Of a DNA stretch of 64,000 bases, positions 8,795-16,975 are shown piece after piece; position 1 is the first letter of the stretch; every line of letters begins with the position of its first letter. The notes below the pieces were generated by a model. That model had not been told where the DNA came from. It searched no databases and saw only the letters and a list, made by a program, of their open reading frames with translations. A program made the position numbers and the translations under genes. The stretch comes from Rhodoferax_B ferrireducens_A (GTDB lineage Bacteria; Pseudomonadota; Gammaproteobacteria; Burkholderiales; Burkholderiaceae_C): the NCBI RefSeq assembly GCF_031458075.1, contig NZ_JAVDXT010000001.1, forward strand, positions 1,178,001 through 1,242,000, in the 5' to 3' direction.

Positions 8795-9318
8795 GCGGCC
8801 AGCCCGGTCAGCAGGCGCTGGCCTACGGCGGTGGATGCGAGCAGGGTGGCTTGGCGGGATTCGTCGTGCATGGTGTTCAGGGTAATCGAAAGGTCGGGCG
8901 TGGGCAGCAGGGCGCCGGCGTTGGACGGCCATTCGGCCAGCTTCAGGCCGGGGCTGGCGAAGATGTCGCGAAAGCCCGCGTCCTCCCATTCGCGCGGGTC
9001 GCTGAAGCGGTAGAAGTCGAAATGCCAGATGTTCAGCGGAGGGTTCAGCGCCGGCAGCTCATACGGCTCCACCACCGCATAGGTCGGGCTCTTGATGCGG
9101 CCTTGCACGCCCAGGGCGCGCAGCAGGTGCCGCACCAGCGTGGTCTTGCCGGCGCCCAGGTCGCCGTGCAGGGCGATGAAGGCATGCCGGATGTCGGGCT
9201 GGGCGGCCAGTTTGTCCGCGAAGGCCGTAGTGCCGGCCTCGTCTGCCCACAGCAGCTCGAGGCGGGTTTCTACAATCGGCAGATGGTGTTGAACGGTGCT
9301 CAGAACGAAGGTCTCCAA
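8791..9318 (-). CDS. tsaE: tRNA threonylcarbamoyladenosine biosynthesis ATPase TsaE
   Basis: TsaE is the P-loop ATPase that works with TsaB and TsaD to form t6A37 in ANN-decoding tRNAs. The Walker A motif is HGDLGAGKTTLVRHLLRALG, followed by the typical SPTYAVVEPYE and, near the C-terminal third, HFDFYRFSDPREWEDAGF. The gene has no ATG or GTG at its 5' end: the candidates are TTG at 9318 (used here, 175 residues), TTG at 9366, or a weaker CTG. Every candidate except the CTG overlaps the divergent queG start at 9283. The stop overlaps the amiC start as ATGA. The family identification is firm; the start is not. Confidence 0.9.
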   Translation of the reverse strand: METFVLSTVQHHLPIVETRLELLWADEAGTTAFADKLAAQPDIRHAFIALHGDLGAGKTTLVRHLLRALGVQGRIKSPTYAVVEPYELPALNPPLNIWHFDFYRFSDPREWEDAGFRDIFASPGLKLAEWPSNAGALLPTPDLSITLNTMHDESRQATLLASTAVGQRLLTGLAA

Positions 9319-10365
9319 CAGGTGTCTCGGATACAGGGGTGGGCGCGCGAACTCGGATTTTCCCAAATTGGCGTGGCCCCGGTGGATTTAAGCTCCGCCG
9401 AGGCGGGTCTGACTGCCTGGCTGGCCCAAGGGTTCCATGGCAGCATGGCCTATATGGAAAGCCATGGCCTGAAACGCGCGCGCCCGGCAGAGCTGGTGCC
9501 AGGCACCGTCAGCGTCATCACCGCCCGCATGGATTATCTGCCGCGCAGCACCCCGGAGGGTTGGCAGGCGCTGGAATTCGACCGTTTGCAGCGTCCGGGC
9601 GAGGGCATTGTGTCGGTCTACGCCCGGGGCCGCGACTACCACAAGGTCTTGCGCGCGCGGCTGCAAAAGCTCAGCGACCGCATTGCCGCCGAGCTGGGTC
9701 CGCTAGGCTACCGGGTGTTCACCGACTCGGCGCCGGTGCTGGAGGCCGAGCTGGCCACGCGCAGCGGCCAGGGCTGGCGAGGCAAGCACACCCTGGTGTT
9801 GAACCGCGAGGCCGGCTCGATGTTCTTCTTGGGCGAGATCTACGTGGACCGCGCCTTGCCGCCCACCGAGGCTACCAGTGGCCACTGCGGCAGCTGTAGC
9901 GCCTGCATCGATATCTGCCCGACCCAGGCCATCATCGCGCCGCAGCGGCTGGATGCGCGCCGCTGCATCTCCTACCTGACCATCGAGCATGCGGGGCCGA
10001 TCCCGCTGGAGTTCCGCCCGCTGATCGCCAACCGCATCTACGGCTGCGACGACTGCCAGCTGGCCTGCCCCTGGAACAAGTTCGCCCAGCGCAGCGCCTT
10101 GCCTGACTTCGACGAACGCCGGGGCCTCAGCGGCCAGCAGCTGGGCACACTGTTTGGCTGGACCGAAGACGAGTTTCTGCGCTACACCGAAGGCGGGCCG
10201 ATACGCCGCATCGGCCATGAGCGCTGGCTGCGCAATGTGGCGGTGGCCATGGGCAATGCGTTGCGGGCCGGGGAGGATGCCGGTATCCGCCATGCTTTGC
10301 AGCAGCGGGCGGCAGACCCGAGTGCGCTGGTGCGTGAGCACGTGGCCTGGGCGCTTGGGGTTTAG
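9283..10365 (+). CDS. queG: Epoxyqueuosine reductase QueG
   Basis: QueG reduces epoxyqueuosine to queuosine in tRNA using cobalamin and two [4Fe-4S] clusters. The ferredoxin-like motifs CGSCSACIDICPTQAI and CDDCQLACPWN carry the eight cluster cysteines. N-terminal features include ELGFSQIGVAPVDL and the conserved HGSMAYMESH region. The ATG at 9283 gives 360 residues, close to the usual 350-380. No strong ribosome site is visible, and a GTG at 9286 is possible. The gene is divergent from tsaE and their 5' ends overlap or abut. A C-terminal HEAT-like tail (ALQQRAADPSALVREHVAWA) is present as in full-length QueG. Confidence 0.95.
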   Translation: MVLNGAQNEGLQQVSRIQGWARELGFSQIGVAPVDLSSAEAGLTAWLAQGFHGSMAYMESHGLKRARPAELVPGTVSVITARMDYLPRSTPEGWQALEFDRLQRPGEGIVSVYARGRDYHKVLRARLQKLSDRIAAELGPLGYRVFTDSAPVLEAELATRSGQGWRGKHTLVLNREAGSMFFLGEIYVDRALPPTEATSGHCGSCSACIDICPTQAIIAPQRLDARRCISYLTIEHAGPIPLEFRPLIANRIYGCDDCQLACPWNKFAQRSALPDFDERRGLSGQQLGTLFGWTEDEFLRYTEGGPIRRIGHERWLRNVAVAMGNALRAGEDAGIRHALQQRAADPSALVREHVAWALGV

Positions 10366-10382
10366 ATGCCTTTTAGGCCTCT

Positions 10383-10424
10383 AGCGCAGAGAATATCTGC
10401 GCAAGCAGCTATCTTTTGAATAGC
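10383..10424. repeat. 42-bp two-hairpin dispersed element, copy 4
   Basis: The element lies between the convergent ends of queG and an alpha/beta hydrolase gene. Stem 1 is GCGCAGA with TCTGCGC (7 bp, loop GAATA). Stem 2 is GCTAT with ATAGC. Spacing is the standard 42 bp. Confidence 0.85.
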
Positions 10425-10451
10425 GAATAAGCTCCAACCCAGGCCTGGTGC

Positions 10452-11234
10452 TTATGGACCGACCGACCGTGCCGCACGCTCTATCAGTGCCACCACCGCA
10501 TCCGGATGGCTGACCAGCGACATATGGCTGGACTTGATGCTGACGGTGGTTGCGCCTATAGCCTGGGCCAGCGCCTGCTGGACCCGGGGCGGCAGGGCCT
10601 TGTCGTTTTCGGTCAGCAGGTACCAGCTGGGTTTGCTGCGCCATGCCGCCGTGTTCACCTTGTCGCCAAATGCGCGGGCGGCCATGGGCTGCTGGGTCGC
10701 TGCGAGCAGCGCAGCCTGGGGTGCGGGCACATCGCCCGCCATGACCTGCCGGTAGGCCACGGGGTCGTCCAGCCAGAGCAGGCCGTCTTTGTCCGGCGTG
10801 AAGCCTTCCATGGGCGCGGCCAGACGGGTCAGCAAGTCGGCGGTGGATTCGCCTGAGTCCGGCACCAGTGCGGACAGGTACACCAGGCCCTGCACGTTGT
10901 CGGCGTTGCCGGCTTCGGTCACCACTGTGCCCGCCCAGGAATGGCCGACCAGGATCACACCGCCTTTTTGCCGATCCAGCACCCGCCGCGTGGCTGCAAC
11001 GTCGTCGGCAAGAGAAGTCAGCGGGTTTTGTACCGCCGTCACGTGGTAGCCCTTGCGCTGCAGCAGCTTGATCACCGGCGACCAGCTGGAGCCATCGGCG
11101 AAGGCGCCATGCACGAGCACGATGTTGCGTACCGTGGCCTGGGGCGTGGCCGCGTGGGTTGGCGCTACCGCGAAACTGGCCGCCAAGGCCAGGGTGCAAC
11201 TTAACCAGCGCCACGCAGGGGATGTGTTGAACAT
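10452..11234 (-). CDS. Secreted alpha/beta hydrolase
   Basis: The 260-residue protein has a signal peptide (cleavage near APTHA/ATP) and a complete alpha/beta-hydrolase core. HGAFADGSSW forms the oxyanion region, GHSWAG is the nucleophile elbow, the acid is probably the Asp in TENDKALPP, and the His lies in SSHMSLVSHPD. This subgroup includes esterases and lactonase-like enzymes, and the substrate is unknown. The preferred start is the ATG at 11232-11234, because AGGAG lies about 6 nt upstream. An ATG at 11252 overlaps the YciI stop as ATGA and would add six residues. It forms an apparent operon with the YciI-like and azoreductase genes. Confidence 0.88.
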   Translation of the reverse strand: MFNTSPAWRWLSCTLALAASFAVAPTHAATPQATVRNIVLVHGAFADGSSWSPVIKLLQRKGYHVTAVQNPLTSLADDVAATRRVLDRQKGGVILVGHSWAGTVVTEAGNADNVQGLVYLSALVPDSGESTADLLTRLAAPMEGFTPDKDGLLWLDDPVAYRQVMAGDVPAPQAALLAATQQPMAARAFGDKVNTAAWRSKPSWYLLTENDKALPPRVQQALAQAIGATTVSIKSSHMSLVSHPDAVVALIERAARSVGP

Positions 11235-11248
11235 TGAGGTCTCCTGTT

Positions 11249-11560
11249 TCATTGAATGGCTTTGGCGCCGGGTGCCCAGTCGGACGGGAATGCTTCGGCC
11301 CGCATGGCCGCGTCAAAGCCGCGCACCTGGTGTTCTACCAGGCTGTGCACCGCGAAGGAGTCCAGTGCGAGCATGCGGTCGAGTGCGTCTCGGCTGTTGC
11401 TGCGTGCCAGCACAAAGCCGCCGGTACGGTCTTCCAGCGGACCCGCGACGAGTATCTGGCCGCCGCGCGTGTACGTGACCAACCAGTCGCGGTGGGTGTC
11501 GAGGTGGGCTTGCACCTCTGCTAGGGGGCGGACGTAGGTCAGCGTGACGAGGTAGAGCAT
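11249..11560 (-). CDS. YciI-like family protein
   Basis: This 103-residue single-domain protein has the YciI fold signatures: a MLYLVTLTYVRP first strand, AHLDTHRDWL with the conserved His, and GGQILVAGPLEDRTGGF. YciI-like proteins are ferredoxin-like dimers related to muconolactone isomerase. Their activities are mostly undefined, although the conserved His-Asp pair suggests small-molecule catalysis. The gene lies 23 bp after azoR and overlaps an upstream ATG of the hydrolase gene, so the three are probably one transcript. Confidence 0.85.
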   Translation of the reverse strand: MLYLVTLTYVRPLAEVQAHLDTHRDWLVTYTRGGQILVAGPLEDRTGGFVLARSNSRDALDRMLALDSFAVHSLVEHQVRGFDAAMRAEAFPSDWAPGAKAIQ

Positions 11561-11583
11561 GTAATTTCCCTTAGGCTAGGTGA

Positions 11584-12210
11584 TCAGATGGTGGTGGCGT
11601 GGCGTACGACTTCGGCCACCGCGGCATGGGCGGCCTGCATCGACAGCTGTTTGGCATCGGCGCCTCTCGACAGGTTCTCGGCGCGCACGAAGCGAATGTC
11701 GGTAATGCCGATGAAGCCGAAGATGGCTTTCAGGTAGTCTTCCTGGAAGTCCATGGCCGTTGCCGGTCCCGAGGTATACGCACCGCCGCGGGTGGATGCG
11801 ACGATCACCCGCTTGCCTGTGGCCAGGCCGATCGGGCCGGTGGCGGTGTACTGGAAGGTACGCCCGGGTTGCACCACGCGGTCTATCCAGGCCTTCAGCT
11901 GACTCGCAACCGAGAAGTTGTACATGGGTGAGCCGATGACGATGGTATCGCTGGCCAGCAGCTCGGCCACCAGTGCTGCCGAGCGGGCGTGCTCTCGCGC
12001 CACGCTGGCGCTGGAGTCGTCGCTGTGGATCGGCCTGAAGCCGGCAGCGATGGGGCCGTCCAGATGCGGAATTGCTTCTTCCACGAGATCGCGGTAGCTA
12101 ACCTGGGCGCCTGGGTGTTCGCTGCGGATGTAGCTGACGATGGCGGCAGTCAGTGTGCGGGATGCGGATGCGTCTGTGAGGATGCTGGAGTCGAGGTGCA
12201 GGATTTGCAT
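11584..12210 (-). CDS. azoR: FMN-dependent NADH-azoreductase
   Basis: AzoR reduces azo compounds and quinones with NADH through FMN. The 208-residue flavodoxin-like fold shows MQILHLDSSILTDASASRTL for the phosphate loop, SPMYNFSVASQLKAWIDRV for the isoalloxazine site, and STRGGAYTSGP. The start at 12208-12210 gives the typical length. Longer frames enter the divergent LysR gene. It is divergent from the LysR at 12308, the usual arrangement for a LysR-controlled azoR or quinone reductase. It is the first gene of a likely three-gene operon with the YciI-like protein and hydrolase. Confidence 0.93.
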   Translation of the reverse strand: MQILHLDSSILTDASASRTLTAAIVSYIRSEHPGAQVSYRDLVEEAIPHLDGPIAAGFRPIHSDDSSASVAREHARSAALVAELLASDTIVIGSPMYNFSVASQLKAWIDRVVQPGRTFQYTATGPIGLATGKRVIVASTRGGAYTSGPATAMDFQEDYLKAIFGFIGITDIRFVRAENLSRGADAKQLSMQAAHAAVAEVVRHATTI

Positions 12211-12307
12211 GGTGATGTTAGGTAGGGAGAGGCCTTGAGGATCGGCGAACGCGCGGTGTCTGTCCAAGACGGAATGTGCGACAGTTGAGACCTGAAAGGA
12301 CTCAACC

Positions 12308-13195
12308 ATGCTCGACCTGCGCCAGCTCCGGTACTTCATTGCGGTGGCCGAGACCGAAAACGTCGGCCAGGCCGCAGAGCTGCTGCACATTTCGCAGTCG
12401 CCGTTGAGCCGCCAGATCCAGCAGCTCGAAGACCAGCTTGGCGTGCTGCTCTTCGAGCGCAGCAAGAAGCGGCTGCGCCTGACGCAGGAGGGGCGCGACT
12501 TGCTGGGCGAGGCGCGTGCCCTGATGGCGAATGCCTTGCGGGTCGAGGCATTCGGTCGCCGCCTGGGCTCCGGTACGGCGGGGCGGCTGGCTATCGGCTA
12601 CGTCGAAGCCGCGATACACGCCAACATCCTGAGCCCGGCGTTGCGACGGTTCCGGCGCGCCAGCCCGGCGGTGGCGCTATCGCTGCAGGCACTGGGCACC
12701 ATGGGGCAGTTCGAGCGTCTGCGCCAGCGCACCCTGGATCTGGGTTTTACCTATCGGGCGCCCGAGCCGACGTCCGGCCTGAGTAGCGCCGTGGTGATTG
12801 ACGAGCCGCTGCTGCTGGCCATGCCCAAGGACGACCCGTTGTGCAAATTGAAAAACATCCAACCGGCGCAACTCGACCAGCGTCCATGGATATCCGTCGC
12901 CCTTCAGCCGGTCGATACGATACGCCCCGCCTTGCTGGCGGGCTGCCAGCGGGCTGGCTTCACGCCCGACATCGTTTATGAAACCTCGGACCCGCTGTCC
13001 TCGCTGCACCTGGTCAGCGCGGGCCTCGGGCTGGCTGTGGTGCAGGCCAGCCTGGGGAAGGCCAACGCGCCACCCGATGTGGTTTTTCGCGAACTGCCGT
13101 GGCTGGACCTGCGGGTCAGCGTGCACCTGGTCTGGCGTGCGGACGAACAGCGGCCGCTGGTGGCCCAGTTTCACAAAGCGGTTTTGGATATTTAG
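12308..13195 (+). CDS. LysR family transcriptional regulator (probable azoR regulator)
   Basis: This 295-residue protein has a standard LysR layout. The helix-turn-helix is at residues 1-60 (MLDLRQLRYFIAVAETENVG, then LLHISQSPLSRQIQQLE). The linker helix is followed by a periplasmic-binding-like effector domain. The effector domain (TYRAPEPTSGLSSAVVIDEP and VYETSDPLSSLHLVSAGLG) resembles the BenM/CatM branch. It is divergent from azoR with a 97-bp gap that contains CTGTC and GACAG arms at 12260-12284, a weak candidate site. It probably activates azoR in response to quinones or aromatic compounds. Confidence 0.92.
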   Translation: MLDLRQLRYFIAVAETENVGQAAELLHISQSPLSRQIQQLEDQLGVLLFERSKKRLRLTQEGRDLLGEARALMANALRVEAFGRRLGSGTAGRLAIGYVEAAIHANILSPALRRFRRASPAVALSLQALGTMGQFERLRQRTLDLGFTYRAPEPTSGLSSAVVIDEPLLLAMPKDDPLCKLKNIQPAQLDQRPWISVALQPVDTIRPALLAGCQRAGFTPDIVYETSDPLSSLHLVSAGLGLAVVQASLGKANAPPDVVFRELPWLDLRVSVHLVWRADEQRPLVAQFHKAVLDI

Positions 13196-13201
13196 GCCGC
13201 C

Positions 13202-13243
13202 AGTGCAGAGAATACCTGCGCTAGCAGCTATTTATTTAATAGC
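13202..13243. repeat. 42-bp two-hairpin dispersed element, copy 5
   Basis: The element lies between the convergent ends of a LysR gene and the AEC permease gene. Blocks are AGTGC, 8 nt, CCTGCGC, 4 nt, AGCTATT, 6 nt, ATAGC. The second hairpin pairs GCTATT with AATAGC over 6 bp. Confidence 0.85.
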
Positions 13244-13246
13244 AAA

Positions 13247-14152
13247 TCAGCGCGCCAGACCCAGTGCAAATGGCAGGCTGGCAATCGCCAGCAGGGTCGA
13301 CATGCTGACCAGGCTGGCGGTCAGCGCACCGTTGTAGCCCATCTTGGCCGCCAGCACATAGCAGCTGGAGGCGGTGGGCAGGGCCGAAAACGCCAGCAGC
13401 ACGACCGTGTGCAGTGGCGACAAACCCATCAGCCAGGACAGGCCCAGGGCGATCAGCGGCAGGATGAAATGCCGAATCGCCAGCACGCTGATGGCCAGTA
13501 CCTTGGCCCGCGCCAGGGGGCCAAACTGCATGCCCGCGCCCGCTGCCATCAGGCCCAGCGCAATCGAGGCCGCGCCGATGCGGCTGGTGGTGGGCTCCAG
13601 CCACTGCGGAATCGCAAAGCCCAGCAGGTTCGCCGCCAGGCCGGAGGCGGTGGCCAGGATCAGCGGATTGCGCAGCAGCGCGCCGGCAAAGCCGCTTTGC
13701 GCATGCCGGGCCATCGGCCACACCGCCGCCACATTGAACAGCGGCACGCAGACCCCGATCAGCACCGCCACCAACTGCGGGCCCTGGGGGCCGGCCAGCC
13801 GCTCAGCCAGGGCCAGGGCGATGAAGGAATTGAAGCGGAAGGCAATCTGCGCATTCGCCGCGTGCTCCCGCCGGTTGATGCGGTGGCCGATCCAGGGCAG
13901 ATAGGGCAGGGCGTAGGACAGGCCGATCGACAGCATGCCCATGGCCAGGCCCGCCACGATCAGGCTGGAGGCGGCTTGCAGGTCCAGCGGGGTGCGCACA
14001 ATCGACTGGAACAGCAGCACCGGGAACAGAAAATAATAGGTCAGGCTTTCCACCTGCTCCCACACCGTGCGGTTCAGGGCGGTATAGCGGCAGACCAGGT
14101 AGCCGCACAGGATGAGAGAGAAGTCGGGGAAGAGTAGTTGGGCGTAATTCAC
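13247..14152 (-). CDS. AEC family transporter
   Basis: This 301-residue integral membrane protein has about ten hydrophobic helices in two halves, typical of the auxin-efflux-carrier family. That family in bacteria moves small carboxylates such as malonate or malate. Recognisable parts are LTYYFLFPVLLFQSIVR near the N-terminus and LPTASSCYVLAAKMGYN (the conserved proline crossover) near the C-terminus. The start is the GTG at 14150-14152, giving MNYAQLLFPDFSLILCGYLV, which places the first helix correctly. Extending to an ATG at 14287 would run into the divergent Bug gene. Its substrate might match the divergent Bug receptor, but that is a guess. Confidence 0.85.
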   Translation of the reverse strand: MNYAQLLFPDFSLILCGYLVCRYTALNRTVWEQVESLTYYFLFPVLLFQSIVRTPLDLQAASSLIVAGLAMGMLSIGLSYALPYLPWIGHRINRREHAANAQIAFRFNSFIALALAERLAGPQGPQLVAVLIGVCVPLFNVAAVWPMARHAQSGFAGALLRNPLILATASGLAANLLGFAIPQWLEPTTSRIGAASIALGLMAAGAGMQFGPLARAKVLAISVLAIRHFILPLIALGLSWLMGLSPLHTVVLLAFSALPTASSCYVLAAKMGYNGALTASLVSMSTLLAIASLPFALGLAR

Positions 14153-14271
14153 CGGCTGAGAATACCAGCGCAGCGGTGCCGTTTGCGGGTAGACCCCTAT
14201 GTAATCCCCACACCCGCAGTGCCCCCGGTTTTGGTTACGATGGGCCTTCCGAACTTTCCAAGGCGCACACC

Positions 14272-15234
14272 ATGTTTCGTCGCTCACTTCTCGCTACTGC
14301 CTTGCTCGCCGCCGCAGGCTCGGCCCTGGCGCAAGGCTATCCCAACAAAGTTGTCAAGCTGCAGGTGCCATTTGCGCCTGGGGGCACCACCGACATCATT
14401 GCCCGCACCATTGCCGACGCGCTGGGCCGGGCCATCGGCCAGCCGGTGATTGTGGAAAACAAGGCCGGTGGCGGCGGCATCATCGGCGCCAACGAAACCG
14501 CCAAGGCTGCGCCCGACGGCTATTCGCTGGGCATTGCCACGGTGTCCACGGTGGCGGCGAATCCGGCCATCAACCCCAAGACGCCGTACAACCCGCTGAC
14601 CGACTTCACCCCCATCATCAACATCGCGGCCACGCCCAACATCATTGCGGTGACGCCCAGCTTCCCGGCCAAGGACTACAAGGGCTTCATCGCCGAGCTG
14701 AAGAAGTCGCCGGGCAAGTATTCGTTTGCCTCGTCGGGCACCGGCACCATCCAGCATCTGCAGATGGAGCTGTTCAAGAGCAAGACCGGCACCTTCATGA
14801 CGCACATCCCCTACCGGGGCGCCGGCCCTGCGCTCAACGACACCGTGGCCGGCCAGGTGGCGATGATGCTGGACAACCTGCCTTCGGCCTTGCCCTTCAT
14901 CCAGGCCAACCGCCTGGTGCCCATCGTGGTGGCGGCGCCGCAGCGTCTGGCAATCTTGCCGAATGTGCCGACCTTCAAGGAAATCGGCCTGGAGCCGGTG
15001 AACCGCCTGGCCTTCTACGGCATCTACGGCCCCAAGGGGCTGCCGCGCGAAGTGGTCGACAAGATCAACGCCGGCGTGCGCAAGGCGCTGGAAGACCCGG
15101 CCGTGCGCAAGCGGATTGAAGACACCGGCTCCATCATCGTGGCCAATACGCCCGAGCAGTTTGCGGCCGAGATCCAGGCCGAGTACGCGGTGTACAAGAA
15201 AGTGGTGACCGACTCGAAGTTGACGCTGGATTGA
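14272..15234 (+). CDS. Bug/TctC family periplasmic substrate-binding protein
   Basis: This complete 320-residue receptor has signal peptide MFRRSLLATALLAAAGSALA and mature N-terminus QGYPNKVVK. The Bug signatures are VPFAPGGTTDIIART, VENKAGGGG, PDGYSLG and the second-domain GTGTIQHLQMELFK. It should capture a carboxylate in the periplasm, but no TctAB permease is near. It could serve the divergent AEC carrier, or it could be one of the many orphan receptors of this group. Its TGA stop overlaps the TTG start of xerD as TTGA, which makes translational coupling of two apparently unrelated genes likely. Confidence 0.93.
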   Translation: MFRRSLLATALLAAAGSALAQGYPNKVVKLQVPFAPGGTTDIIARTIADALGRAIGQPVIVENKAGGGGIIGANETAKAAPDGYSLGIATVSTVAANPAINPKTPYNPLTDFTPIINIAATPNIIAVTPSFPAKDYKGFIAELKKSPGKYSFASSGTGTIQHLQMELFKSKTGTFMTHIPYRGAGPALNDTVAGQVAMMLDNLPSALPFIQANRLVPIVVAAPQRLAILPNVPTFKEIGLEPVNRLAFYGIYGPKGLPREVVDKINAGVRKALEDPAVRKRIEDTGSIIVANTPEQFAAEIQAEYAVYKKVVTDSKLTLD

Positions 15235-16127
15235 GCACCGAACGCATAGACGCCTTTATCGACGCCCTGTGGCTGGAGCAAGGCCTGTCCAAGAACACCT
15301 TGGCGGCCTACCGGCGGGACCTGGCGCTGCTGGCCGCCTGGCTGCAGCCCCAGCCGCGCGCGCTGGACGACACCCGCGAGCAAGACCTGCAGGCCTATTT
15401 CGCGGCCCGCCATGCGCAGACCAAGGCCACTTCGGCGAACCGGCGCTTGACGGTGTTCAAACGCTATTTCCGCTGGGCGTTGCGCGAGCGGCAGATTCTG
15501 GTCGACCCCACGCTCAAACTACAACCCGCCCGCCAGGCGCCGCGCGCCATCAAGACCCTGACCGAGGCGCAGGTCGAAGCCCTGCTGGCCGCGCCCGATG
15601 TGGCTACGCCGCTGGGCCTGCGCGACCGCGCCATGCTGGAGCTGATGTATGCCAGCGGCCTGCGCGTGAGCGAGCTGGTGCTGTTGAAGACCTTCCAGCT
15701 GAGCCTGAATGACGGCGTGCTGCGGGTGCTGGGCAAGGGCAGCAAGGAGCGGCTGGTGCCATTCGGCCAGGTGGCCGGCATCTGGCTGGAGCGCTACATG
15801 GAAGAAGCCCGACCGGAGATTCTGGACGGCAAACAGGCCGACGACCTGTTCATCACCTCGCGCGGCAACAAGGCCGGGCGCGCGATGTCGCGGGTGATGT
15901 TCTGGATGCTGGTGCGCAAATACGCGCTGGCGGCCGACATCCACGTGGCCTTGTCGCCGCACACCTTGCGCCATGCGTTCGCCACCCATTTGCTGAACCA
16001 CGGCGCCGATCTGCGCGCGGTGCAGATGCTGCTGGGCCATGCGGATATATCCACCACCACCATCTACACCCACGTGGCGCGCGAGCGCCTGCACGCGCTG
16101 CACGCCAAGCACCATCCGCGGGGTTAG
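15231..16127 (+). CDS. xerD: Site-specific tyrosine recombinase XerD
   Basis: XerD acts with XerC at dif to resolve chromosome dimers under FtsK control. The 298-residue protein has the SAM-like N-terminal core-binding domain (GLSKNTLAAYRRDLALLAAW). The catalytic residues are an Arg in ASGLRVSELV, a Lys in GKGSKERLVP, HTLRH (His-X-X-Arg-His), the His in LLGHADISTT and the Tyr in IYTHV. The start is TTG at 15231, because no ATG or GTG occurs in frame before the conserved N-terminus. No ribosome site is visible, so translation probably depends on the overlapping upstream stop. The 3' end overlaps the convergent Nit1C operon by 4 bp. Confidence 0.96.
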   Translation: MSTERIDAFIDALWLEQGLSKNTLAAYRRDLALLAAWLQPQPRALDDTREQDLQAYFAARHAQTKATSANRRLTVFKRYFRWALRERQILVDPTLKLQPARQAPRAIKTLTEAQVEALLAAPDVATPLGLRDRAMLELMYASGLRVSELVLLKTFQLSLNDGVLRVLGKGSKERLVPFGQVAGIWLERYMEEARPEILDGKQADDLFITSRGNKAGRAMSRVMFWMLVRKYALAADIHVALSPHTLRHAFATHLLNHGADLRAVQMLLGHADISTTTIYTHVARERLHALHAKHHPRG

Positions 16128-16975
16128 GCAGCCAGCGCCAGCTTCTGTTGCACAGGCTGTTTGCGGGTGAAGACCTCCGCAATCCGCATGCCGTCGGAGC
16201 CACGCCGCAGTACGCTGCGGTGGGCCAGCAGCCCTTCGGGCTTGGCATCGGTCTGCAACTGGGTGTGCACGGCGTCACCAATATCCAGATTGCCGTAGAA
16301 CACCAGTTCGCGTTCGCGCAGCTGGGCTGGGTGGGTGCTGCGTAGACCTGCCCATTCGGCACGGTCCACCATGGACTGGAAGCTGCTGAAGTACAGCAGG
16401 TCCGCGCCATTGAAATCGTTGTACGGGCAGGGCGTGTAGACGCTGGTATGCGCGTCTGCCATTGCGGGCGCGTGGGCAGCGGCCCGGCGCGCGCGTCCGC
16501 GCTGCACAAAGGCCTCGGCTGCCGCGGCCAGCCCAGGCTGGGGAGTGGCATGCGGTGCGGCCATCACGGCGCGCACGATGCTGCGGTTGCTGCCCGCCTG
16601 CGCACGGCGCACAAACACCGACAGCATCGCCACCCGCGCGATGCACTGGCCGTGCAGCTCCACCACATGCTGGCTGTAATGCTGGGTGCGGCCGGTAGGC
16701 TGGCATAGTGTGGAAATGCTGAACGTGTCGTTTTCTTCCACCCGTTCCAGTTGCGCCTGCTGGATGCGCACCAGGCTGAAAGCCGCGTAGACCTTGTGGC
16801 CTTGCGCGTCGCGGAACTCCGGCTGCGCAAGGCCCTGGCTGTGGGCAATGGCCAGCCAGTGCCGGTGCCCGCATTCCTTCAGTAGCCAGTTTTCCGACAG
16901 GCCGCTGCAGCACAGCTGCGGCATGCCAGCGGTGTAGCGCCCGACCAGCGGCGTGGGCAGCAGGTGCGTGCTCAC
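16124..16975 (-). CDS. Pnap_2097/LnmK-type biosynthetic-cluster protein, last gene of Nit1C operon
   Basis: This 283-residue protein starts as ATGA overlapping the stop of the flavin oxidoreductase gene. It resembles the LnmK-related hotdog-fold family found in biosynthetic clusters. Typical segments are LSENWLLKECGHRHW, ENDTFSISTLCQPTGRTQHYS and a second half with CPYNDFNGADLLYFSSFQ and HRSVLRRGSDGMRIAEVFTR. LnmK itself is an acyltransferase/decarboxylase acting on acyl-carrier substrates. Whether that activity is kept here is unknown. It is not part of the core seven-to-eight-gene Nit1C set, so its inclusion in this operon is notable. Its stop overlaps the convergent xerD stop, with no room for a terminator. 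Confidence 0.7.
   Translation of the reverse strand: MSTHLLPTPLVGRYTAGMPQLCCSGLSENWLLKECGHRHWLAIAHSQGLAQPEFRDAQGHKVYAAFSLVRIQQAQLERVEENDTFSISTLCQPTGRTQHYSQHVVELHGQCIARVAMLSVFVRRAQAGSNRSIVRAVMAAPHATPQPGLAAAAEAFVQRGRARRAAAHAPAMADAHTSVYTPCPYNDFNGADLLYFSSFQSMVDRAEWAGLRSTHPAQLRERELVFYGNLDIGDAVHTQLQTDAKPEGLLAHRSVLRRGSDGMRIAEVFTRKQPVQQKLALAA

Noticed and set aside
12260..12284. CTGTC and GACAG arms as a LysR operator before azoR
   Set aside because: Arms are short with a 15-nt gap and no T-N11-A core is clear. I mention it only within the gene entry.
15231..16127. Possible integrase marking a mobile island next to the Nit1C operon
   Set aside because: The recombinase is housekeeping XerD by length and motifs, with no tRNA, attachment repeats or phage genes nearby.
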